Below, piece by piece: positions 59,102 through 64,000 of a stretch of 64,000 bases of DNA. The DNA lies in NCBI RefSeq assembly GCF_014595885.1, contig NZ_JABUKC010000004.1:1-64000 (forward strand), read 5' to 3'. The translations under genes were made by a program, and so were the position numbers. Position 1 is the first letter of the stretch; every line of letters starts with the position of its first letter. The notes below the pieces were generated by a model. That model was not told the DNA's origin. It made no database searches and worked only from the letters and a program-made list of their open reading frames with translations. This stretch comes from Microcella alkalica (GTDB lineage: Bacteria > Actinomycetota > Actinomycetes > Actinomycetales > Microbacteriaceae).

Positions 59102-61186
59102 ATGAGCGAGGCGGGAAGGTCCGCGGGCACCGAGGCCCGTCGCCTGGTCGCGCTCGCCGACGAGCACGAGCGCCTCGCCGCGATCGCCCGCGACGAGGCC
59201 CAGCGGTGGATGCTCGCCCACCGCACCGAGCGCCAGGTCGCCGGCACGCTCGCCCCGCTGACCGCGCAGGGCTACACCTTCCTGCACGACCGCGGCTGGC
59301 CGGGCGCCCGCCGCGGCAGCCGCGCGCAGATCGACCACGTGCTCGTCGGGCCGGGCGGCGTCTTCGTCGTCGACACGAAGGCGTGGAAGGACGTAGCGAT
59401 CGCCGCGGGCCGCATCTTCCGCGGGCAGGCCGACGTGACCGATGAGCTCGCCGGCCTCGCCGATGTCGGCTACAGCACCGAGGCGGCGCTCGCCGAGCTC
59501 GGCCTCGCACCGGGCGAGGTGCATGTGCTGGTCGTGCTGGCCGGCTCCTCGATGCCACCCACTCCCCTGCAAGGTCTCGGCGGACTCATGGTCGTCGGCG
59601 AGCGGGCCGCCGCCAAGCAAATCGCCGGCTTCGGGCGCCGCCTGACCGACAAGCAGCAGAACGCGGTGCTGAGCCTGGTGCTCGACCACTTCCCGCTCGT
59701 GGGTGAGGCTCCGAGCGAGCTCGATGCGAGCATCCCCGACCCGATCGTCACCCAGGATGAGCCGCTGCTGACGCTCGACGAGATCGCCGACACCTTCCTG
59801 GCCGGGATGCTCGCCGCCCCCATCGAGGAGTGGATGGCCTTCCTGCACCCCGACCAGGCGAAGCTCGTGCGGCGCAGCTTCAGCGGCCCCTCGCGCATCC
59901 GCGGCCCGGCAGGATGCGGCAAGACGGTCGTCGGGCTGCATCGGGCGGCGTACCTGGCTCGGGCATCCACCGGGCGCGTCGTCGTCACCACCTACGTGCG
60001 CACGCTGCCCGACGTGCTCGCCACGCTCATGACGCGGCTCGCGCCGGAGGTGGCCGACCGCGTCGAGTTCACCGGCATCCACCAGTTCGCGCTGCGGGTG
60101 CTGCGCGAGCGCGGGCACCGCGTAGTCGTGAAGCTGCCCGAGGCGACGCAGGCGTTCAACCGAGCGTGGGCGCAGGTCGGCCGGCAGGGCCCGCTCGCGG
60201 CGCTCGACTCGAACTCGCGCTACTGGCACGACGAGCTGCTGCACGTCATCAAGGGCCGCGGCCTGACGACCTTCAAGCAGTACGCCGACCTCGCCCGCGC
60301 CGGGCGCCGCCGACGGCTGAGCGTCGACCAGCGCCGCGAGGTGTGGCGGCTCTACCTGCAGTACCAGCAGAACCTCCGCGACGCGGGCGTCATGGATTTC
60401 GAAGACGTCATCCTGCGCGCCGAGGCGTCGCTGCGCGAGCGCCCCCTCGAGGGAGTCAGCGCGGTCGTCATCGACGAGGCGCAAGACCTCTCGTGCGCCA
60501 TGATCCGGATGCTCTACGCCCTCGTCGGCGACCGCCCCGACGGTCTGACGCTCATAGGCGACGGCCAGCAGACCATCTACCCCGGCGGCTACACGCTCGC
60601 GGAGGCCGGGCTCACCGTCGCCGGACGCGGCGTCGTGCTCTCCACGAACTACCGCAACACTCGCGAGATCGCGGCCTTCGCGGCGACGGTCGTCGAAGGC
60701 GACGAGTTCGTCGACATCGAGGGCGGCGCGCTGCGAGGGGATGCGGCGGTCGCCATCCCGCGGACGGGCCCCGCCCCGCAGTCGGCGGTCTTCACCTCCG
60801 CGACCGAGCACGACGCGGCGCTCGTGTCGCACGTGCGGTCGCTCGTGATCTCGGGCGTCTCGGCCGGAGACATCGGCGTGCTCTGCGCCACGAACCGCGA
60901 TGCGGAGGCGTGCGCTGGCGCGCTGCGCCGGGCCGGGCTCGAGACAGTCAAGCTCAGCGACTACTCGGGGGTCGTGACCGAACGCGTGAAGGTCGGCACG
61001 ATCAAGCGCGCCAAGGGGCTCGAGTTCAAGCAGGTGCTCGTGGCGCGCGTGCGCGAGTCGCTGCTCGGCAATTTCGCACCCGGCGCCCACGATGGGGCCA
61101 GGGAGCGCTGGGAGATCGAGCGGCGCGAGCTCTACGTGGGGATGACGCGAGCGCGCGACGGGTTATGGGTCGGTCGCACACGATGA
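59102..61186 (+). CDS. NERD nuclease domain-UvrD/REP-type helicase fusion
   Basis: The 694-residue protein combines an N-terminal NERD domain with an SF1 helicase. In the NERD domain (about 38-165), Glu43, Asp78 in QIDHVLVGPGG and Asp91-x-Lys93 in VVDTKAW give a PD-(D/E)xK-like active site. In the helicase, Walker A is GPAGCGKT (268-275) and motif II is VIDEAQDL (about 456-463). Later motifs are GDGQQTIY, STNYRNTREI and, near the end, ELYVGMTRARDGLWVG. NERD is a predicted nuclease domain; the helicase moves 3'-5' on DNA in relatives. The next gene encodes a RecB-like nuclease candidate 71 bases downstream. Role could be DNA repair or phage defence. Confidence 0.92.
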   Translation: MSEAGRSAGTEARRLVALADEHERLAAIARDEAQRWMLAHRTERQVAGTLAPLTAQGYTFLHDRGWPGARRGSRAQIDHVLVGPGGVFVVDTKAWKDVAIAAGRIFRGQADVTDELAGLADVGYSTEAALAELGLAPGEVHVLVVLAGSSMPPTPLQGLGGLMVVGERAAAKQIAGFGRRLTDKQQNAVLSLVLDHFPLVGEAPSELDASIPDPIVTQDEPLLTLDEIADTFLAGMLAAPIEEWMAFLHPDQAKLVRRSFSGPSRIRGPAGCGKTVVGLHRAAYLARASTGRVVVTTYVRTLPDVLATLMTRLAPEVADRVEFTGIHQFALRVLRERGHRVVVKLPEATQAFNRAWAQVGRQGPLAALDSNSRYWHDELLHVIKGRGLTTFKQYADLARAGRRRRLSVDQRREVWRLYLQYQQNLRDAGVMDFEDVILRAEASLRERPLEGVSAVVIDEAQDLSCAMIRMLYALVGDRPDGLTLIGDGQQTIYPGGYTLAEAGLTVAGRGVVLSTNYRNTREIAAFAATVVEGDEFVDIEGGALRGDAAVAIPRTGPAPQSAVFTSATEHDAALVSHVRSLVISGVSAGDIGVLCATNRDAEACAGALRRAGLETVKLSDYSGVVTERVKVGTIKRAKGLEFKQVLVARVRESLLGNFAPGAHDGARERWEIERRELYVGMTRARDGLWVGRTR

Positions 61187-61257
61187 GTTCCTATAGCGCA
61201 AGTCTCGTACCCACCAGCGGCCCCGAAACCTGATCCAACAGAAAGCAGAAGACCTCG

Positions 61258-62610
61258 ATGGCAGCGAAGACCCCCTCACCGGAACCCGCTTGGAACGCCG
61301 CCCGCCTGATCCCCACCTCAGGGATCAATGGAGCAGACGAGCAGGAGCGTCGGGCGACCTCCGCTCTCCTGGCAGTGATGTCTGCTGTTCGAGACTTCGG
61401 CAAGACGCTCACGCAGCCGCTCGGTGCGCCGGCGGCGAGTCTCGAGACCTTCATCGAAGTGCCGTTCACCATCGGCGAGCGTCGGGTCTACCCGGACGGA
61501 CTAATCCGCGCGAGCCGCGGCGCAAAGACGTGGACGGCGCTCGTCGAAGTCAAGACGGGGACGAACGTCCTGGAGACTGCACAGCTCGAGGACTACCTCG
61601 ACGTCGCCCGGGAGCAGGGATTCGACGCGCTCATCACCATCTCGAACGAGATCCCGTCTGCGATGGGCACGCATCCGACCGCCATCGACGGCCGCAAGCT
61701 CAAGAAGGTGGCGCTGCACCACTACTCGTGGTCGGAGATCCTCACCGCGGCCGTCGTGCAGAAAGAGCATCGCGGGATCGCCGACCCCGAACAGGCATGG
61801 ATCCTCGGCGAGCTGATTCGTTACCTCGAGCACCCGAAGTCCGGGGCGCTCTCTTTCGAGGACATGGGGCCGAACTGGGTGCCGGTGCGCGAAGCGCTGG
61901 CGTCGGGCACACTTCGGGCCAATGACAAGGGAGTGGCTGAGGTCGCAAGCCGGTTCGATGCGCTTCTGCGCTTCGCCGGGCTGCGCCTCGGGCGACAGCT
62001 CGGTTCCGAAGTGCTGCCCGCCCTCAACCGTGCCGAAGCAGCCGATCCGAAAGCGCGGAGTACCCGCCTGGTCGCTGAACTCGTGCGCGACGGTCAACTG
62101 CGCGGCGGCCTGCGGATACCGGGTGCAGTGTCCGACCTCGCCGTTGTCGCCGACCTTCGCGCCGGCACCATCACCGCCTCGTTCGAGCTCGATGCCCCCA
62201 AGGAAGGGCGGCCGACCACCCGAGTGAATTGGCTCGTGCGTCAGTTGAAGGACGCACCGCCGAGCGTTCGTATCGAGGCGACCCCCGTTCGCTCGAGTAG
62301 CGGCCCGGCCGCGCTCTTGGGTGCCGTGCGCGAGACCCCTACATTGCTGGTTCCCGAGTCCGGACGGGACATCAAGACCTTCACCGTCGCGCGCTCAGTG
62401 CCGATGGGCGCGAAGCGCGGAACCGGACGAGGCTCGTTCATCGACTCGATGGTCGACGCGATCGACTGCGCCTACCTCGAGATCGGCCAGGTCTTGAAGG
62501 CGTGGGCAGCGACGCCGCCGAAGCTTCGTCCTACGCAGGTCGTCGAGACCGAGCCCGGTATCGACAGCGCGTTGCCGTCGGCCGCCCTCTCCTCACAAGA
62601 CAACGAGTAA
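61258..62610 (+). CDS. Hypothetical protein with PD-(D/E)xK RecB-like nuclease signature
   Basis: The 450-residue product starts at ATG 61258. Residues 65-115 fit a restriction-endonuclease-like core: Asp80 in VYPDGLI, then Glu97-x-Lys99 in LVEVKTG, and Gln109-x3-Tyr113 in TAQLEDYLD, the QxxxY seen in RecB-family nucleases. The preceding helix includes ADEQERRATSALLAVM. The remaining 330 residues are an unassigned alpha/beta domain. Homologues in actinobacteria are sometimes called stress response proteins without support. Position after the NERD-helicase gene suggests a shared function. The third-position choice is more mixed than in the neighbouring genes. Confidence 0.75.
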   Translation: MAAKTPSPEPAWNAARLIPTSGINGADEQERRATSALLAVMSAVRDFGKTLTQPLGAPAASLETFIEVPFTIGERRVYPDGLIRASRGAKTWTALVEVKTGTNVLETAQLEDYLDVAREQGFDALITISNEIPSAMGTHPTAIDGRKLKKVALHHYSWSEILTAAVVQKEHRGIADPEQAWILGELIRYLEHPKSGALSFEDMGPNWVPVREALASGTLRANDKGVAEVASRFDALLRFAGLRLGRQLGSEVLPALNRAEAADPKARSTRLVAELVRDGQLRGGLRIPGAVSDLAVVADLRAGTITASFELDAPKEGRPTTRVNWLVRQLKDAPPSVRIEATPVRSSSGPAALLGAVRETPTLLVPESGRDIKTFTVARSVPMGAKRGTGRGSFIDSMVDAIDCAYLEIGQVLKAWAATPPKLRPTQVVETEPGIDSALPSAALSSQDNE

Positions 62611-62692
62611 CGGGCGGTCACGCAGAATGGCGTGTGTGCCACAACCGGCACACTCGCCAATGAGAAACCATCCGCTCTGGGGAAGCCCGCGA

Positions 62693-64000
62693 CTACTGCG
62701 CGGCGCGCTCAAGCACCAACTCGCGCACGCGAGCCGCATCAGCCTTGCCGCCCATCGCCTTCATCACCGCGCCGATGACAGCGCCAGCGGCCTGCACCTT
62801 GCCGTCACGGATCTTCTCGAGAACATCCGGCTGCGAAGCGAGCGCAGTGTCGACGGCGGTGATGAGCGCGCCGTCGTCCGAGACGACCTCGAGACCACGA
62901 GCCGCGACGACCTCGGCCGGCGAGCCCTCCCCCGCGATGACGCCCTCGACGACCTGTCGGGCGAGTCGGTCAGTGAGGGCTCCCGACTCGACGAGGGCGA
63001 CGATCTCGGCGACGTGGGCCGGTGAGATGAGCGACGCGGGCTCCGCGTCGGTCGCGTTGGCGATGCGGGCGATCTCACCCGTCCACCACTTGCGCGCCTG
63101 CTGGGGGGCGGCGCCCGCGGCGACCGTGTCGGCCACCTCGACGAGCAGGCCCGAGTTCACGACGTCGCGGAACTCGAGGTCGCTGAAGCCCCACTCCTCC
63201 TTCAGGCGGCGTCGGCGCGCGGCCGGAGCCTCGGGCAGAGCATCCCGCAGTTCTTCGATCAGGGCCGCAGTCGGCGTGACCGGCAGCAGGTCGGGCTCGG
63301 GGAAGTACCGGTAGTCGTCGGCGTCGCTCTTCGGGCGGCCGGGCGACGTCGTGCCGGTGTCTTCATGCCAGTGGCGCGTCTCTTGCGTGATCGTGCCGCC
63401 CGCCGCGAGGATCGCCGCCTGGCGCTGGATCTCGTACCGCACGGCCCGCTCGACGCTGCGCAGCGAGTTGACGTTCTTCGTCTCAGTGCGCGTGCCGAAC
63501 TGCTGCTGCCCGCGCGGCCGCAGCGACACGTTCGCGTCGCAGCGCAGGTTGCCGCGCTCCATGCGGGCCTCCGAGATGCCGAGAGCACGCACGATGTCGC
63601 GGATCGTCGACACGTAGGCCTTCGCGAGCTCCGGCGCGCGGTGCTCGGCGCCGACGATCGGCTTCGTCACGATCTCGACGAGCGGCACGCCGGCGCGGTT
63701 GTAGTCGACGAGCGAGTACTCGGCGCCCTGGATGCGGCCCGTCGAGCCGCCGACGTGCGTCAGCTTGCCGGCGTCCTCCTCCATGTGGGCGCGCTCGATC
63801 GGCACCTGCACGAGCGTGCCATCCTCCAGCTCGACCTCGAGAGATCCCTCGAAGGCGATCGGCTCGTCGTACTGGCTGATCTGGTAGTTCTTCGCGAGAT
63901 CCGGGTAGAAGTAGTTCTTGCGCGCGAAGCGGCTCGTCGGCGCGATCTGGCAGCCGAGCGCGAGACCCAGCGAGATCGAGTACCGCACGGCCTGCTCGTT
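62693..64000 (-). CDS. gatB: Aspartyl/glutamyl-tRNA amidotransferase subunit B (N-terminus outside window)
   Basis: The open frame runs from its stop at 62693 to the right edge, so about 436 C-terminal residues are visible and the first 60-70 are missing. Diagnostic blocks are [54 protein letters not shown] and [19 protein letters not shown]. The C-terminal YqeY/tail domain follows, with the ending [26 protein letters not shown]. With GatA and GatC it converts misacylated Glu-tRNAGln (and Asp-tRNAAsn) to Gln-tRNAGln. gatA and gatC are expected just beyond 64000. Confidence 0.97.
   Translation of the reverse strand, partial: NEQAVRYSISLGLALGCQIAPTSRFARKNYFYPDLAKNYQISQYDEPIAFEGSLEVELEDGTLVQVPIERAHMEEDAGKLTHVGGSTGRIQGAEYSLVDYNRAGVPLVEIVTKPIVGAEHRAPELAKAYVSTIRDIVRALGISEARMERGNLRCDANVSLRPRGQQQFGTRTETKNVNSLRSVERAVRYEIQRQAAILAAGGTITQETRHWHEDTGTTSPGRPKSDADDYRYFPEPDLLPVTPTAALIEELRDALPEAPAARRRRLKEEWGFSDLEFRDVVNSGLLVEVADTVAAGAAPQQARKWWTGEIARIANATDAEPASLISPAHVAEIVALVESGALTDRLARQVVEGVIAGEGSPAEVVAARGLEVVSDDGALITAVDTALASQPDVLEKIRDGKVQAAGAVIGAVMKAMGGKADAARVRELVLERAAQ

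Overview
The window is high-GC DNA from an actinobacterium, most likely a member of the Microbacteriaceae. The main reasons are the strong G/C third-position bias, frequent GTG starts, ClpS-DUF2017-metallopeptidase clustering, a short DUF7882-type protein and a Mycobacterium-style Pol-PE-Lig LigD with Ku. The species cannot be read from the sequence.

Positions 1-4,700 are the right end of an integrated phage-like element with visibly lower GC and a different codon choice. It carries three very small, translationally coupled proteins, an excisionase-like HTH protein, an HK97-fold major capsid protein and a short tape measure protein. No portal, terminase, protease, connector or tail tube genes lie between capsid and tape measure. 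The element stops inside the 5' end of a single-stranded-DNA-binding protein gene: only about the first 23 codons of ssb remain on this side (minus strand, from 4770).

Positions 4,900-20,400 are mostly housekeeping and stress genes. They include a TetR regulator with paired operators in front of a DUF4386 membrane protein, msrA, an aldo/keto reductase with an EamA exporter, a group II PLP decarboxylase, tRNA-Arg with a nearby copy of its 3' half, orn, tRNA-His, the divergent ligD/ku end-joining pair, the clpS operon, and an S11-type peptidase homologue that has lost its catalytic motifs.

Positions 20,400-35,900 hold transport and signalling genes. A TPP riboswitch precedes a YkoE-type S component and a fused ATPase-ATPase-permease ECF protein. 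TerC is followed by a GAF histidine kinase and a NarL-type regulator. There is a flavin disulfide reductase, a CDP-alcohol phosphatidyltransferase with a TVP38-family protein, and a complete four-gene ABC importer resembling YnjB/YnjC/YnjD.

Positions 35,900-58,500 begin with a repeat-rich intergenic stretch (36-bp duplication, long inverted repeat, six 24-bp tandem units) beside an unassigned radical SAM enzyme. Then come an M23 peptidase, a ferritin-like/VIT fusion, cspA with a structured leader, methyltransferases, YceI, two MFS transporters, an FBP zinc protein, and many small DUF proteins.

Positions 58,500-64,000 contain a GNAT protein, a NERD-nuclease/UvrD-helicase fusion followed by a protein with a RecB-like PD-(D/E)xK nuclease signature (a candidate DNA-defence or repair pair), and the C-terminal part of gatB running off the right edge. 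The most unusual items are the ssb-integrated phage remnant or satellite and the NERD-helicase plus nuclease pair.
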